Notes under the pieces: generated by a model
The model's input: the letters and a program-made list of their open reading frames with translations, nothing else
Databases searched by the model: none
Told to the model about the DNA's origin: nothing
Shown: in pieces, positions 1 to 10,900 of the stretch
How the letters are laid out: every line of letters begins with the position of its first letter
Position numbering within the stretch: position 1 is the stretch's first letter
Translations under genes and position numbers: made by a program
NCBI GenBank assembly: GCA_002162765.1
Contig: MAAR01000007.1
Coordinates: 1-63,882 of the forward strand
DNA: 63,882 nt
Direction of reading: 5' to 3'
Source: Flavobacteriales bacterium 34_180_T64
GTDB lineage: Bacteria > Bacteroidota > Bacteroidia > Flavobacteriales > Flavobacteriaceae

Positions 1-201
1 GACTTTCATTTTTGATGGGTAGTCATATTTCGATATTTTTTCAGGGTATGGTCTATTAGAAAAATCATGGCAATCTGCAGGGGTTTTCATTTCTAAAGCT
101 TCATGAGGTCTAATGTGATTATATTCTTTTACAAACTTATTTAAACGACGTTGTTGGGCCTTCAAATCGAATGCTGAAGGATTTTTAGTCGTTGTAAATC
201 G
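1..201 (-). pseudogene. IS481-type transposase remnant (C-terminal part, cut by window edge)
   Basis: Reading leftward, an open frame runs from a stop at 202-204 to the window edge. It holds the signature of the C-terminal end of the integrase catalytic (rve) region of IS481-like transposases: FDLKAQQRR, then VKEYNHIRPHEAL, then KTPAD. No start codon or upstream catalytic DDE part is present, because the frame meets a stop only seven codons before PSAFDLKAQ. This is therefore a broken copy whose 5' portion has been lost. The continuation beyond base 1 is unknown. The family assignment is from remembered motif similarity. Confidence 0.8.
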
Positions 202-231
202 TTAGTTTAAAGATATAATTTTTATTGGAAG

Positions 232-249
232 TTCATGCGCTAGCATGAA
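232..249. repeat. Short perfect inverted repeat
   Basis: A 7-bp stem (TTCATGC / GCATGAA) encloses a GCTA loop, about 30 nt beyond the transposase fragment. It could be an IS end, a terminator stem without a clear T-run, or chance. Confidence 0.35.
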
Positions 250-274
250 TTATACACGTTGTTGTGTGTAGTTT

Positions 275-442
275 TTAATTCAATAACTTTTTAGCTTGTG
301 ATTTTGATAATGCATTTTGTGAATCGTTTATGATTATTTTATTTGCACCATTTCTTTCACAAACCTCTATAATTGCTCTTTTTTCAACTTCTGATAACCA
401 ATCTTCTTTCTCAATCTTTGAATGAACAAAAATTCCGAGTAC
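275..442 (-). pseudogene. Decayed coding fragment, unrecognised
   Basis: A minus-strand frame of about 55 codons is open between stops at 443-445 and 275-277. It has protein-like composition (KIEKEDWLSEVEKR, then CERNGANKIIIN) but contains no ATG, GTG or TTG start. With the neighbouring transposase fragment it looks like debris of an insertion or deletion event. I do not recognise the family. The rest of 1-500 holds nothing else that I can support. Confidence 0.35.
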
Positions 443-500
443 TTATAATCAAATTATTCGGAGCTCCGAGGGTAAAATCTAAGTATCAATAAAAAGCACC

Positions 501-1394
501 TTATAATTTTTTATGCCATTTTATGGGTACGGATGCACTAAATCCATATTGACGGACAAAGACATTCGATTCGTTGAGATATTTTAATAGACCTAAGTTT
601 AATCCAAATTGAATTCCATTAAATTTCCAATAGTTGAATCCTGCTTTCCAATATATACCTTTATTGTTATCTCCCTCCGCAGAAATAAATGTTTCGCCTA
701 AGAAAACTCCTATTCCATTGTTATTGTTGAGGTTCAGGTTGTAATTAAGTTTACTGCTTATTTTTATTGCATGGTTCTGATTTTGTGGGGCAGGATCATC
801 CCAGCCTCCGGCTCCAATACATAAAACACTATTTAGTGAGTGCTTTTTATTTTTCACTATTGAATAGACTGCATTTGCAGTGCCTAGTAGTTTAAGTACA
901 TCTGTAAATTGTCGGTTTTCACGACCAGTTGGAGCAGTATGCATTTCAGCTGTAAGATATATCGATAAGCGATTCTTAGTGTTTTTGTTCAAGACATTTT
1001 TCAGAAAACTAATATTGAAAATTATATCAATATCACCAAATTCTGTTCCTGAATCATTGGCCATGTCAAGATTCTGGGCTATGTCTGGTTTAACTTGAAA
1101 ATAGTGGTAAGGTATTCGGAACGTTAATGTATGATTACCTCCAATTGGAATATCTGTTCTGAGATATTGTGTATAATAAATACTTTGTTGGTTGTTAGTG
1201 CTTACTCGAGAAGTAAAAAGTACGAGAGGATATTCTTTGAATTCATCATCAGGAAGACGCCAAAAACTATCAAAAGCGATAGGTCCATAATCAATAAAAG
1301 AAATTGATTTTGCAATTTGGCTATTTTGTGATTGCATTAATATCGGACTTATCAGGTAGATAGTGGTAAGTATAAGAGTAATAACGTTTTTCAC
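501..1394 (-). CDS. Secreted, probably outer-membrane beta-barrel protein of unknown function
   Basis: A 297-residue protein with a hydrophobic signal peptide (residues 1-21, ending near MQSQ). The rest is alternating polar/hydrophobic strands rich in Asn, Tyr and Phe, which suits an outer-membrane barrel of the kind that resembles family-level transporters or the MetA-pathway barrel. The C-terminus is basic (KWHKKL) and has no final aromatic. It lies downstream of the alpha/beta hydrolase on the same strand, but a large palindrome at 1418-1469 separates them, so separate transcription is likely. No specific function can be assigned. Confidence 0.7.
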   Translation of the reverse strand: MKNVITLILTTIYLISPILMQSQNSQIAKSISFIDYGPIAFDSFWRLPDDEFKEYPLVLFTSRVSTNNQQSIYYTQYLRTDIPIGGNHTLTFRIPYHYFQVKPDIAQNLDMANDSGTEFGDIDIIFNISFLKNVLNKNTKNRLSIYLTAEMHTAPTGRENRQFTDVLKLLGTANAVYSIVKNKKHSLNSVLCIGAGGWDDPAPQNQNHAIKISSKLNYNLNLNNNNGIGVFLGETFISAEGDNNKGIYWKAGFNYWKFNGIQFGLNLGLLKYLNESNVFVRQYGFSASVPIKWHKKL

Positions 1395-1417
1395 AATGAT
1401 TTTCCGATGAAGGACTA

Positions 1418-1469
1418 AGTTAATTAATTCTGAGGGATTTCCGATGAGGAAATTCAGAAGTAATTAACT
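1418..1469. repeat. Large imperfect palindrome between two minus-strand genes
   Basis: Arms of about 22-25 nt (AGTTAATTAATTCTGA on the left against TCAGAAGTAATTAACT on the right, continued by ATTTCC / GGAAAT) enclose a GATGA loop. Inside the arms there is one mismatch and a GGG bulge. No T-run follows on either strand, so it is not a typical intrinsic terminator. The phrase TTTCCGATGA in the apex also occurs at about 1401-1410, just before the start codon region of the downstream gene. It may be a structured leader, an operator or a MITE-like element. Confidence 0.7.
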
Positions 1470-1507
1470 AAACACATTGTTTAGAGTAGTTTACTTTGAG
1501 TAATTGG

Positions 1508-2356
1508 TCAATTGGTTTCTTTAATGAAGGCAATACTTTTTTCTACGACTTGTTTTAATGCGAGAGGCAGATCATTATCTTCCCATGGATGTTTAGAATT
1601 GAATACATGGTTTGAATTATAAACGGGATACAATTCACTATCTAAGTTCCAAGAATATATACTTTCAGCTTCTGAAAATTTAACAGAAGGATCCTCTTTT
1701 CCATGAATTATCAATTGTGGAATTGCAATATTTTTGGTGGCATTTTCTATATTTAAACGTTTTTTATTTGTCATATAATTTTCATGAAATTGATAATTAT
1801 GAGGCATTTGCTGTTTCGTTCTACTATTTAAAACATATTTCACGCCTTCTTTTTTCCATTGCTCTAAATTACCTGTTGTTGCAGTTCGTTTCCCAAAAGC
1901 ACAAACACTTGCCCAGGTAATTAGTTTAGTGATTCTTTGGTCTTCTGAAGCCTTTAAAATTGAGATCCCACCACCTCGAGAATGTCCTAAGAGTGTAATG
2001 TTAGTTGGATCTATTTCGTGGTTAAATGGATTACCCTTTGATAACAGAAAATTTATTAGATCTTCTAAATCTTCAAGTTCTTTCGTGTAATTATTTTCCG
2101 CGAATGCCTCCAAATCCGGAAAATCTATTGGATGTTCAACGGTTCCACCATTATGGGAGAAATTAAACTTCATGAAGAATACATTTTCCTCCAAAAATGT
2201 TTCAGCAACTAAATCCCAACTTCCCCAATCTTTGAATCCTTTATAACCATGACAAAAAATAACCAAAGGCTTCGGTTTTTTATTTGAATTAAAAAAGGCA
2301 TCCCAGACTATTGGTTTTTTCTCACTTCTATTTAAAACAAGATTCTTTTCAATCAT
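1508..2356 (-). CDS. Alpha/beta hydrolase (dienelactone hydrolase/S9-like)
   Basis: A 282-residue cytoplasmic serine hydrolase. Visible elements are the oxyanion-hole HGYKG (36-40), the nucleophile elbow GHSRGGG with Ser126, the acid in HGKEDPS (Asp222) and the catalytic His in NSNHVF (His250), all in canonical order. The substrate is unknown; an esterase or peptidase acting on small molecules is typical. Its ATG overlaps the stop of the upstream AddB-like gene in an ATGA tetranucleotide, so the two are translationally coupled. That coupling may be coincidental packing rather than shared function. Confidence 0.85.
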   Translation of the reverse strand: MIEKNLVLNRSEKKPIVWDAFFNSNKKPKPLVIFCHGYKGFKDWGSWDLVAETFLEENVFFMKFNFSHNGGTVEHPIDFPDLEAFAENNYTKELEDLEDLINFLLSKGNPFNHEIDPTNITLLGHSRGGGISILKASEDQRITKLITWASVCAFGKRTATTGNLEQWKKEGVKYVLNSRTKQQMPHNYQFHENYMTNKKRLNIENATKNIAIPQLIIHGKEDPSVKFSEAESIYSWNLDSELYPVYNSNHVFNSKHPWEDNDLPLALKQVVEKSIAFIKETN

Positions 2357-5124
2357 TTTATTTCTTTTTCAACAAAGGGGATTTCTGGATTGCAAATTTC
2401 TAAAATCAATTTTTTTAGTTCTAGCTCAAATGTGTCCAAAGTTTCATGAGCTATAGCAGTTTCTTTTTTAGCATAAGCACCTGCTCTGTCTTTCTTAGCA
2501 AAAGTTAATACGCCCTTACTCAAATTTTTGAATGAAATTATACCTGCTACAATTGGCAATGAGATTTGGTTATTTAATTTCATGGTATATGCATAGGTGA
2601 GAATCTGAAAACTTTTGCTGTATTGCTCGTAATCTGTTGTCAGGTCTTCCCAATTAACAATTTCTACCTTGGATTGTTCTACTCTCCCAGTTTTATAATC
2701 TATAATCCTTGTAGTTCCATTAAATTCATCTACGCGATCCACCTTACCAGTTAAAAAAACAGGAAAGTCTAATTCTGGGATTTCGATTGAAACCTTATTT
2801 TCAATTTCAACAGCAATGAGTTTTATTTGATTCCCTTTTTTTATTTCGGTAATCTCATAGTTTAAAAAATTGGAGACATAGCGTTTGGCAATTTCAAAAA
2901 TAATTAGATTTTTACCTTTTGAAATTTCACCGTCTTTATATTCAGATTTAAAGTGTTTCCTTACGAGCTTATCTATTTGCGACATCATGCCGTTTATAAT
3001 TTTTTCACTCAAGAATTCACCTTCAAATGGCTTATATAAATCCTCTAAACTATTATGGACAATGGTTCCGAGGGTATTTGCTGCAATAGTTTCTTCGACG
3101 GTATCAAGGTCTTTTAATTTTAAAATCTTTTGGTTATAAAAATCGATTGGATTTCGAATATAGTTTGTTAAAGATGAAGGGGAAAATCCATTTTTGGAAA
3201 TGGATTCTAAACGATCCAAAACATCAGCTGTTTTAGAAATCGATTTCATTTTTCTTGTAATTAATGGCACAACAGGTGCAATAATATATTTATTTAATGA
3301 ATGGACTTTTTCAATTTCCATTTGACTTATAAACCTGCTTTTTTCACCACCATTTAACACGTCAGGTTCTGTATTGTATAGGATATACACATTTTTAGCA
3401 CGTTGCAATAATCTGTAAAAGTGATAGGTGTACACAGCGTCTTTTTCTTTATAAGTGGGAAGCTGATTTTCAATTTTTACATCGAAAGGAATGAAAGAGT
3501 TGTTACTTTTTCCAGCAGGAAGAATACCCTCATTTACCGATGAAATAATTACAGTTTCAAAATCTAAAACGCGAGATTCTAACATTCCCATAACCTGTAA
3601 TCCTTCAAGAGGTTCTCCTTTAAAATCTAAGGTTTCACTTTTTAAAAGCTCTTTATAGAGACCATATAACGTTTGAATGGTCTGAATGTGCTCATAAGTT
3701 TGATTTAAGTTATAAAGTTCATTAAACACTTCATTAAAGCGATATAAGTATTCTAAAGCCAATAGGTTTTTGGCCTTTTCAAGATCAAGATGTTCTTTAA
3801 TTCTTAAAATAAGCTGAATACATATTTTGATGGCCTTTAGAGGTTTATTTTCCCAAGAACCAAAAAGTAAATCTATGATTACCGATTTCTCTTTGGCCAA
3901 TTCTTTTAATTTATCAAGATTTAAATAAACAAGATTGTGATTTTGGATGTGATCAATTATGATGTTGGAATATTCAGATTCTTCTGTTTTGAGTAATGGT
4001 AGAATGAATTGATGTGACAATACTTCTTTTACATCTTTATAATACAGTGAAGGCGTTGTTGTCTTATGTATATGAAAAAGAGATTCAAATAACGAGGTCA
4101 ATGGAATGATGTTTAAAGGCAGTCCCATTGTTATATTAATTGCATCAATTTGCTCAGGTAAAGAATTAAGTAGTGGCAGAAGTAAGGATTCATCGCTTAG
4201 TATTACAGCTGTACTTTTTAAGGTTTTATTTTTTTGTTGTAGGTCACCTAGAATTTCACCTATATATTTTGTTTGTCCAATATTCTTTGGTGTTCCAATT
4301 ATGTCTATGTTTTTTTTGTGAGCATAATGCGTATTGATCCAATTGAACGGATTATTTTTATAGTATGTCCATTTCGCTTTATGTGTTCTTGTAAAAAGTC
4401 CGGCATCATGGATTGGATTGTCTATAAATGCACTATCAATATCCCAATAGATTAAAGCTAAATCTTGCTGAAGTAGTTCTTGTATAATTGTTTCTTCGGC
4501 TTTATTTAATGCATTAAACCCAACAAAAACGTGCGTTTTGTTCGGGTTGAAAGAAGAGGTGTATTGCTCTATATTTTCAACAGCTTCTCTATAAACTAAG
4601 CCTTGATATCCTTTTCTTTTGGATAATAATTGCGCTTTAAAAAAGGTGTAATATGTTTTAATGCGATTCCAAAATAAAAGATAATTTTTTACATATTGAG
4701 TTTGGTTTTCTTCCAATGACCAATGGTTAGATTCAATATGTTTAATGGCACTTAGATATTCGAAAATGGAATTTGGAGGAATTAAATAACGATCAATTTC
4801 GTTGAAGTCTTGAATTAGTATTTGAGCCCATTTACTGAATGTATCAAAACCGTCCTGTTGGTCTTTAGGAGTATTGCTTAAATAGACTTGATAGAATTCA
4901 AAAAGCAGCTCTGTATTGGTGGCATATTGGACATCTGAGAGCGATTCAATGAATTCTTCTATAGAAAGTATTTCTGGCGCAAAAATGGTTTTTTTTAAAT
5001 TTTCGGATACAGCTTGTTTCAAAAAGACACCAGCTCTCTTACTCGGAAGTACAAATATTAATTGAGAAAAATCCTGTTCTTTATTTTGTAGATCTACTAT
5101 AACATCCTTTATAAAACTTGTCAT
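2353..5124 (-). CDS. AddB-like PD-(D/E)XK nuclease family protein
   Basis: A 923-residue protein matching the Bacteroidota AddB/RecB-like partner of a UvrD-type helicase-nuclease. The N-terminus has FVLPSKRAGVFL where a Walker A would sit, but without the GxGKT core, so this helicase-like half is probably not an ATPase. The C-terminal part carries the nuclease motif, LTGKVDRVD followed by IIDYKTGRVE. Only isolated cysteines are present, so the four-Cys Fe-S staple of Bacillus AddB is not evident. The likely partner is the AddA-like gene at 7898-11044. Together they would resect double-strand breaks for recombination. A terminator (5137-5166) separates it from the OmpA gene, so it probably has its own promoter. 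Confidence 0.85.
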   Translation of the reverse strand: MTSFIKDVIVDLQNKEQDFSQLIFVLPSKRAGVFLKQAVSENLKKTIFAPEILSIEEFIESLSDVQYATNTELLFEFYQVYLSNTPKDQQDGFDTFSKWAQILIQDFNEIDRYLIPPNSIFEYLSAIKHIESNHWSLEENQTQYVKNYLLFWNRIKTYYTFFKAQLLSKRKGYQGLVYREAVENIEQYTSSFNPNKTHVFVGFNALNKAEETIIQELLQQDLALIYWDIDSAFIDNPIHDAGLFTRTHKAKWTYYKNNPFNWINTHYAHKKNIDIIGTPKNIGQTKYIGEILGDLQQKNKTLKSTAVILSDESLLLPLLNSLPEQIDAINITMGLPLNIIPLTSLFESLFHIHKTTTPSLYYKDVKEVLSHQFILPLLKTEESEYSNIIIDHIQNHNLVYLNLDKLKELAKEKSVIIDLLFGSWENKPLKAIKICIQLILRIKEHLDLEKAKNLLALEYLYRFNEVFNELYNLNQTYEHIQTIQTLYGLYKELLKSETLDFKGEPLEGLQVMGMLESRVLDFETVIISSVNEGILPAGKSNNSFIPFDVKIENQLPTYKEKDAVYTYHFYRLLQRAKNVYILYNTEPDVLNGGEKSRFISQMEIEKVHSLNKYIIAPVVPLITRKMKSISKTADVLDRLESISKNGFSPSSLTNYIRNPIDFYNQKILKLKDLDTVEETIAANTLGTIVHNSLEDLYKPFEGEFLSEKIINGMMSQIDKLVRKHFKSEYKDGEISKGKNLIIFEIAKRYVSNFLNYEITEIKKGNQIKLIAVEIENKVSIEIPELDFPVFLTGKVDRVDEFNGTTRIIDYKTGRVEQSKVEIVNWEDLTTDYEQYSKSFQILTYAYTMKLNNQISLPIVAGIISFKNLSKGVLTFAKKDRAGAYAKKETAIAHETLDTFELELKKLILEICNPEIPFVEKEIK

Positions 5125-5136
5125 AGTATAAAAATA

Positions 5137-5166
5137 AAAAACGCTCCGAATTTCGGAGCGTTTTTA
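5137..5166 (-). terminator. Intrinsic terminator after the OmpA-family gene
   Basis: GC-rich stem ACGCTCCGAA / TTCGGAGCGT, flanked by A-run and T-run on opposite sides. It lies 29 nt past the stop of the OmpA gene and just ahead of the AddB-like start. By sequence it is bidirectional. Confidence 0.85.
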
Positions 5167-5194
5167 AAACTTATTTTATGTGGATTATTAAAAC

Positions 5195-6556
5195 TTATTT
5201 TTTAAGTTTTACTTCTACACGTCTGTTGTTTCTTCTACCAGAAGCAGTTTTGTTGTTGTCGATTGGATAATCTTCACCAAAACCTGCTGAAGTTAATCTG
5301 TCAGCATTAATTCCGCTTGCAATTAAGAAATCTCTAACAGCACTTGATCTTCTTTCTGATAATAATTGGTTAGAAGTCTTAGCACCTTGGCTATCCGTAT
5401 GACCCTCTAGAGAGAAATTAGAATTAGGATATTCCTTTAATATTGCAGTGATGTTTTGTAATACAGTTTCAGAACTAGATTTAATTGAAGATTTTCCACT
5501 ATCAAATAAGATCGTTCTAGCATAATCATTTAGCGTTTTCATTACAGCTTCAGATGGAGCCTGTCTTGGGCACCCGTCTAAGGCAACTTCACCAGCATCG
5601 TTAGGACATTTATCATCTTTATCTAAAACACCGTCTCCATCAGTATCTGCCCAAGGACATCCTTTGTTAGCAGAAGGTCCAGCTTCGTTTGGACAAGCAT
5701 CATCTTTATCAGCAACACCATCACCATCAGCATCAGGACAACCGTTTAACGCTTTTAATCCAGCAACAGTAGGACAGTCATCATCTTTATCAGCAACACC
5801 ATCACCATCAGCATCAGGACAACCATTAAATTCAGCTAAACCAGCTTCATTTGGACAGTCATCTTTAGAATCTTGGATACCATCGTTGTCAGAATCTGGA
5901 CAACCATTGAAAGCTTCTAAACCAGGTACATCTGGACACGCATCATCTTTATCGTAAATACCATCATTATCAGTATCTTTTCCACCAAACTTAACCGCTA
6001 ATCCAATAGAATGTTGTAAGTGTGTAGATAAATAATCTTCGAAAGCATGTTTGTAAGACGATTGGAATGTAACTCCAACATTTTCAGTAAACCAATAGTT
6101 AAATCCTAAAGTTCCGTTTACAGTTCCTGCTCCGATTTCATCAACCCAAGTGTAACCACCACCTACTCCTAGGTAAGGCTCAAACTTTTCAGAGTTAATT
6201 AAATCAGCAAAGCTATATTTTACTGTTCCATCAAAACCATAATATGATAAATCATCAGCTGATGAATCTCCCCATTTGCTGATTCTGTTAATAGTACCTG
6301 CAGCGCTTAAAGTAAAGCCATCGCTTAGGTATCTAGAAACTGTAAGCATTGAAACAGAAGGTAAATAATTCCAGTGGTCAGTGACGTTAAATAATTCATC
6401 AAAAGTATCACCTAATGGTGGGTTTTCTCCTGTTGGATAAAAGTCTACTGCGTTTACACCAATCCCAATTGCCCAAGGATTGTTTTCGTCCTGTGCATTA
6501 GCGTTGAAGCTTAATAAAAGCAACATAGCGAAAAATAATCTGCTAAGGTTTTTCAT
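5195..6556 (-). CDS. OmpA-family outer-membrane protein with thrombospondin type-3 repeats
   Basis: A 453-residue protein. A signal peptide (1-21, ending NANAQ) is followed by an eight-strand-type barrel (about 25-195), then five calcium-binding TSP3 repeats of the DxDxDGxxDxxDxCP type (about 195-325), then an OmpA peptidoglycan-binding domain (about 340-453) with LEGHTDSQG and [13 protein letters not shown]. It anchors the outer membrane to peptidoglycan. The five repeats give near-identical DNA tandems at about 5640-5960. A -7 box lies at 6626-6633. Confidence 0.93.
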   Translation of the reverse strand: MKNLSRLFFAMLLLLSFNANAQDENNPWAIGIGVNAVDFYPTGENPPLGDTFDELFNVTDHWNYLPSVSMLTVSRYLSDGFTLSAAGTINRISKWGDSSADDLSYYGFDGTVKYSFADLINSEKFEPYLGVGGGYTWVDEIGAGTVNGTLGFNYWFTENVGVTFQSSYKHAFEDYLSTHLQHSIGLAVKFGGKDTDNDGIYDKDDACPDVPGLEAFNGCPDSDNDGIQDSKDDCPNEAGLAEFNGCPDADGDGVADKDDDCPTVAGLKALNGCPDADGDGVADKDDACPNEAGPSANKGCPWADTDGDGVLDKDDKCPNDAGEVALDGCPRQAPSEAVMKTLNDYARTILFDSGKSSIKSSSETVLQNITAILKEYPNSNFSLEGHTDSQGAKTSNQLLSERRSSAVRDFLIASGINADRLTSAGFGEDYPIDNNKTASGRRNNRRVEVKLKK

Positions 6557-6625
6557 ATTCTAATAATTTTAATTTTAAGTGTTAATTGTAAGCAAAAGTA
6601 AGTTGTTAAAGTTTATTAACAAAGA

Positions 6626-6633
6626 CAAATATA
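6626..6633 (-). promoter_or_regulatory. -7 promoter element for the OmpA-family gene
   Basis: Read on the minus strand this is TATATTTG, an exact match to the Bacteroidota TAnnTTTG box, 70 nt ahead of the OmpA start. No good -33 TTTG is seen at the usual distance. Confidence 0.5.
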
Positions 6634-6680
6634 TAAAAATATTGATTATTTGCCCTAAAATAGAGGTGTTTGGATTGAAT

Positions 6681-7874
6681 TTAAATAATATTTAGAGTTT
6701 TCCCAACAGATATAAAAGATGAAATTGCCTTATCTAAATGTTCTTTTTCGTGCGCTGCAGAGAGTTGAACACGGATTCTTGCTTTTCCTTTTGGGACAAC
6801 GGGAAAAAAGAATCCAATGACATAAATCCCTTCTTTTAAGAGCATTTTTGCCATAGTTTGTGATAATTTTGCATCATAAAGCATCACTGGAACGATGGCA
6901 GAATCGCCTTTAACTATATCAAAACCAGCATCTTTTAAACCCCTTTTAAAGTAGTCTGTATTCCATTCTAATTTATCTCTTAATGAGGTATCACTATCGA
7001 GCATTTCAAAAACTTTTATTGAGGCACCAACTATTGCAGGGGCCAAAGAATTTGAGAATAAATACGGTCGAGAACGCTGACGTAAGATTTCAATAATTTC
7101 TTTTTTACCAGTTGTATATCCACCCATAGCACCACCAAGAGCTTTACCCAAAGTACCTGTTATGATATCGATTCGATCTAATACATTCTTATCTTCTAAT
7201 GTGCCACGTCCTGTTTCTCCAATAAAACCAGCAGCATGACATTCGTCAATCATCACTAATGCGTCGTACTTATCCGCCAAATCACAAATTTCATCAAGTG
7301 GCGCAACAATGCCATCCATGGAAAACACACCATCTGTAACAATAATTTTATGACGAGCTCCTTTTTCATTAGCCGTAATTAATTGTTGTTCTAAATCGGC
7401 CATATCACTATTAGCATAACGATATCTTGCAGCCTTACATAATCTTACGCCATCTATTATAGAAGCGTGATTTAATGAATCTGAGATAATAGCATCTTCA
7501 GGACCTAACAAAGGCTCAAATACGCCACCGTTTGCGTCGAATGCTGCAGCATATAAAATGGTGTCTTCGGATTTGTAATAATTCGCAATTTTCTCTTCCA
7601 ATTCTTTATGAATATCTTGAGTACCACAAATAAATCTAACTGATGACATTCCAAAACCATGTGTGTCCATAGCGTCTTTAGCCGCTTGAATGACATCAGG
7701 ATGAGACGACAATCCAAGATAGTTGTTCGCACAAAAGTTGAGAACCGTTTCACCAGTATTTAATTTGATTTCGGCGCCCTGTGGAGACGTTATAATTCGT
7801 TCCTCTTTATAGAGCCCTGCTTCTTTTATATCCTTTAATTCGTTTCGTAGGTGTTGTTTTAAGTTTCCGTACAT
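6681..7874 (-). CDS. kbl: Glycine C-acetyltransferase (2-amino-3-ketobutyrate CoA ligase)
   Basis: A 397-residue PLP enzyme of the alpha-oxoamine synthase family. It cleaves 2-amino-3-oxobutanoate with CoA to glycine and acetyl-CoA in threonine breakdown. Seen: the N-terminus [22 protein letters not shown] (about 208-217), and the PLP-lysine motif [10 protein letters not shown] with Lys244, the position known for E. coli Kbl. Length is normal. No threonine dehydrogenase (tdh) lies beside it. The closely related serine palmitoyltransferase is less likely given the Kbl-like N-terminus. It follows the AddA-like gene by 23 nt, but a TAnnTTTG box at 7893-7900 may give it its own promoter. Confidence 0.92.
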   Translation of the reverse strand: MYGNLKQHLRNELKDIKEAGLYKEERIITSPQGAEIKLNTGETVLNFCANNYLGLSSHPDVIQAAKDAMDTHGFGMSSVRFICGTQDIHKELEEKIANYYKSEDTILYAAAFDANGGVFEPLLGPEDAIISDSLNHASIIDGVRLCKAARYRYANSDMADLEQQLITANEKGARHKIIVTDGVFSMDGIVAPLDEICDLADKYDALVMIDECHAAGFIGETGRGTLEDKNVLDRIDIITGTLGKALGGAMGGYTTGKKEIIEILRQRSRPYLFSNSLAPAIVGASIKVFEMLDSDTSLRDKLEWNTDYFKRGLKDAGFDIVKGDSAIVPVMLYDAKLSQTMAKMLLKEGIYVIGFFFPVVPKGKARIRVQLSAAHEKEHLDKAISSFISVGKTLNII

Positions 7875-7892
7875 AATAATTATTGTTTAGTG

Positions 7893-7900
7893 CAAATTTA
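7893..7900 (-). promoter_or_regulatory. Possible -7 element for kbl
   Basis: The minus-strand TAAATTTG matches TAnnTTTG and overlaps the stop codon of the upstream gene, 19 nt before the kbl ATG. No -33 element is evident. Confidence 0.35.
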
Positions 7901-10900
7901 AAATTCTTTTATTTTAATAGCATCATTTATGTACACAAGAATTTTTTTTACAATTTTGAAATTCATCTCTTCCAAAACGTCTTGATATTGATACAATTGC
8001 TCTTTATGTTTTGGGTTTTCTAAGCCAGTTTTATAATCAATTATTACAGCTTCACCTTTTGAGTTGATTACAACTCTATCTGGCCTAAGAATTTGACCTT
8101 GGGCAGTGATGATATCTCTTTCATTGTGAATAATTAAATCTTGATTGAAATATGGCGCTAACAATTTATGATTAATGAGATTCTGAATTAATGGCTTAAG
8201 ATGATTGCTTTGAGATTCATTTAATTTTCCAAGAGATTTCAAACGGTCAAAAACAGAGTCTATATCATTTTTAGATTTAATAAATGACATAATATAATGT
8301 ACTAAATTTCCTTTTTCAATTGCAAGTACTTGTGCAGAATCCCATAAGTAACCAGAATTTGTGATTATCTTTAAATTATGATCTTCTTTTGCTGTAGAAA
8401 TAAATTGTGTTTGTGATTTTGCCACTTGCTTTGAACGTTTTGAACTTATTCTTTTAGCGTTTCCAAATTGATATTCATGTTGATCGTTGCTCCAAAGATT
8501 TGACGATTTTAGATAATTAATAAATAACCCTGAATATACTTTTAGTTTTTCATTTTGATTTTTATCAAGGTCTAATTCTGAAATCACAAAAAGCTGTTCG
8601 ACAGCTCTGGTAAGCACAACATACAATAAATTTATAGCATCTAATTCTAATTCTGCCTGATAATCCGCATAGAGTTCGGCGCCTTCTGTACTGTAATTTT
8701 CGAGATCCTTATTTAAGTTAATGTAGAGATGGGAAAAGCCATTGAAATTTTGTTTTTCTACCGGAAACCAAACTTTAGGAGACATGTCAAAATAGATATC
8801 TTGATTTGCAAATGGAAATATAACAACTGGAAATTCTAAACCTTTAGATTTATGAATAGTCATTATTTGTATAGCTTCAATACCTTGTGGAGAAACAATA
8901 CAAAGTTTCTCTTTTTTAAGCTCCCAATAAGAAGTAAACCCAGCCCAACTTGCATTGTATTTTTGAGAGTATGACAATACTTCTTCTAAATAGAATTGAA
9001 TATATGCATTGGAGTTTTCATTGAGTTCAAACGTTCTAATTATAGTTTCAACTGCTTCATATAAAGGTTGATGTAAGAAACTATTAAAGTCAAAATTATA
9101 ACCGTATTTTTCTAAGGCTTTAAATAGTGAACTGGGCTCTAAATGCACCAATTCACTATAAAAAAAATGTCTGTTTTCCAGTTTTAGCTTATATTCTGCC
9201 AAGTAATATAATATTTCGATTTTATAAGCACTATTTTTTGGCTGATTCGCGAGATTAATAATACTTGATATAAAATTTACTTCAGGAGAGTTTTGAAGCA
9301 ATAGTGTTTCTGAAGACACTATAGGAATATCATGGTCGCTTAAGAATTCGGCAACCGAAATTCCTTCTTTAGTTTTCCTAGTTATGATACAGATGTCGCT
9401 TAAATCAAAACCATTTGCTACGGCTTTATTAACGGTTTTTAAAACCTGTTCACAATGATGGCTATTTTTATCTTCTCTCTTAACCTCTAAAAATAAGAGT
9501 TCGACATAGCCCTCCTCTTTTAAGAATGAATCTTGGGTACTCGCTTGGTAAATGTTTTGGTGCTCTTCATTGGTAAAAGCATAGCCTGAAAGGCCAGAAA
9601 AAAACGCATTGTTAAAAGCAACGATCGTATTTTTACTTCTATAATTAACAGGGAGATTCTTTACTTCTTGTTCAAATACAAAAGGGTGTTCGATTTTATT
9701 GTGCAGGTCAATAAATTGTTCCGCTTTTCCTCCTCGCCATCTATAAATAGCCTGTTTTGCATCACCAACAATCATGGCAGACCCAGTTTCTCCACTTAAA
9801 TTTTCAGCAGAAAGCGCATTTTCAATTAGCGGACTTAAGTTTTTCCATTGCAACTGAGATGTGTCTTGAAATTCATCTATAAAATAATGCTTAAACTTCT
9901 CGCCAATACGCTCATAAATATAAGGCGCTGGCTGTTGATTAACTTCGTTACTTATGATAGAATTGAACTCAGAGATTAGAACTAAATCTTCTTCCTCTTT
10001 AATTCCTTTTAGCGCAAGGTTGATTGCATTTAAAATGGATAGTGGCGTAAGGTTTTTTAAACAGTTTTTTAAAAACTTATATTGAAAGACTTGATCTTTG
10101 GTTTCAGCAAATGCATTTGAAATATCTGGTTGAATGCTATCTATAATAGAGGCGATATCGGAGGTTACTCGTTTTGGATATAAGGTCTTATTTTCAAGAT
10201 CTTCCTGCCATTTAGATTCGAAACCGATATTGAAATTTTTCGCTACGAGTTTCTGAAAATGCTTGGGTAAATAACTACCAGAAAAATCATCAAATTGTAA
10301 TCCAGATTCATCAATTAAAGTTAATATGCGCTCTGATGCTTCAATTATAGAAAGCTCATGTTGTGACATTTTCCCTTTAAGATTTATAGTTAAGGATTTA
10401 AAATCATCTAGTGTTTTATCTTTAATTGTGTCAATAAAAGGGATTTCATTTTCATTTACTAGTAGTTTGGCAATTGCATTAAAATCATAAGCGATGTCCC
10501 AGCTTTTATCGTCATCGGCTTTTTCAATGGCAAAATCGACCAAGACTTTGGTTAGCGTTTTGTCTGTACCAGCTTTATCTATGAGCTTATCAACTGCCTT
10601 CGCAAGGATACTTGTGGTATCTAATTCTACTTCAAAGTTCGGAGGGAGTTTTAAATCGTGAGCAAAAGTTCTAATGAGTCTATGGTTAAACTTATCGATG
10701 GTAGAAATATCAAAAGCCGCATAATTATGAACCATTGTATTTAAAATGGTTTTTGATTTATTATGAAGCGTTTCGGGCGTCATGGTTAATTCCTCAGATA
10801 ACATATTAAACATGTTATTTGGAAACTCAATAATTTCAGGATTTGCGAATTGTTGTAAGGTTTCTATAATCCGTTCTTTCATTTCTCCAACGGCCTTATT

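Noticed and set aside
5640..5960. Regularly spaced DNA repeats resembling a CRISPR or satellite array, with a plus-strand 97-codon frame
   Set aside because: They encode the calcium-binding TSP3 repeats of the OmpA-family protein; spacing and sequence are explained by the protein repeat, and the opposite-strand frame is its shadow.
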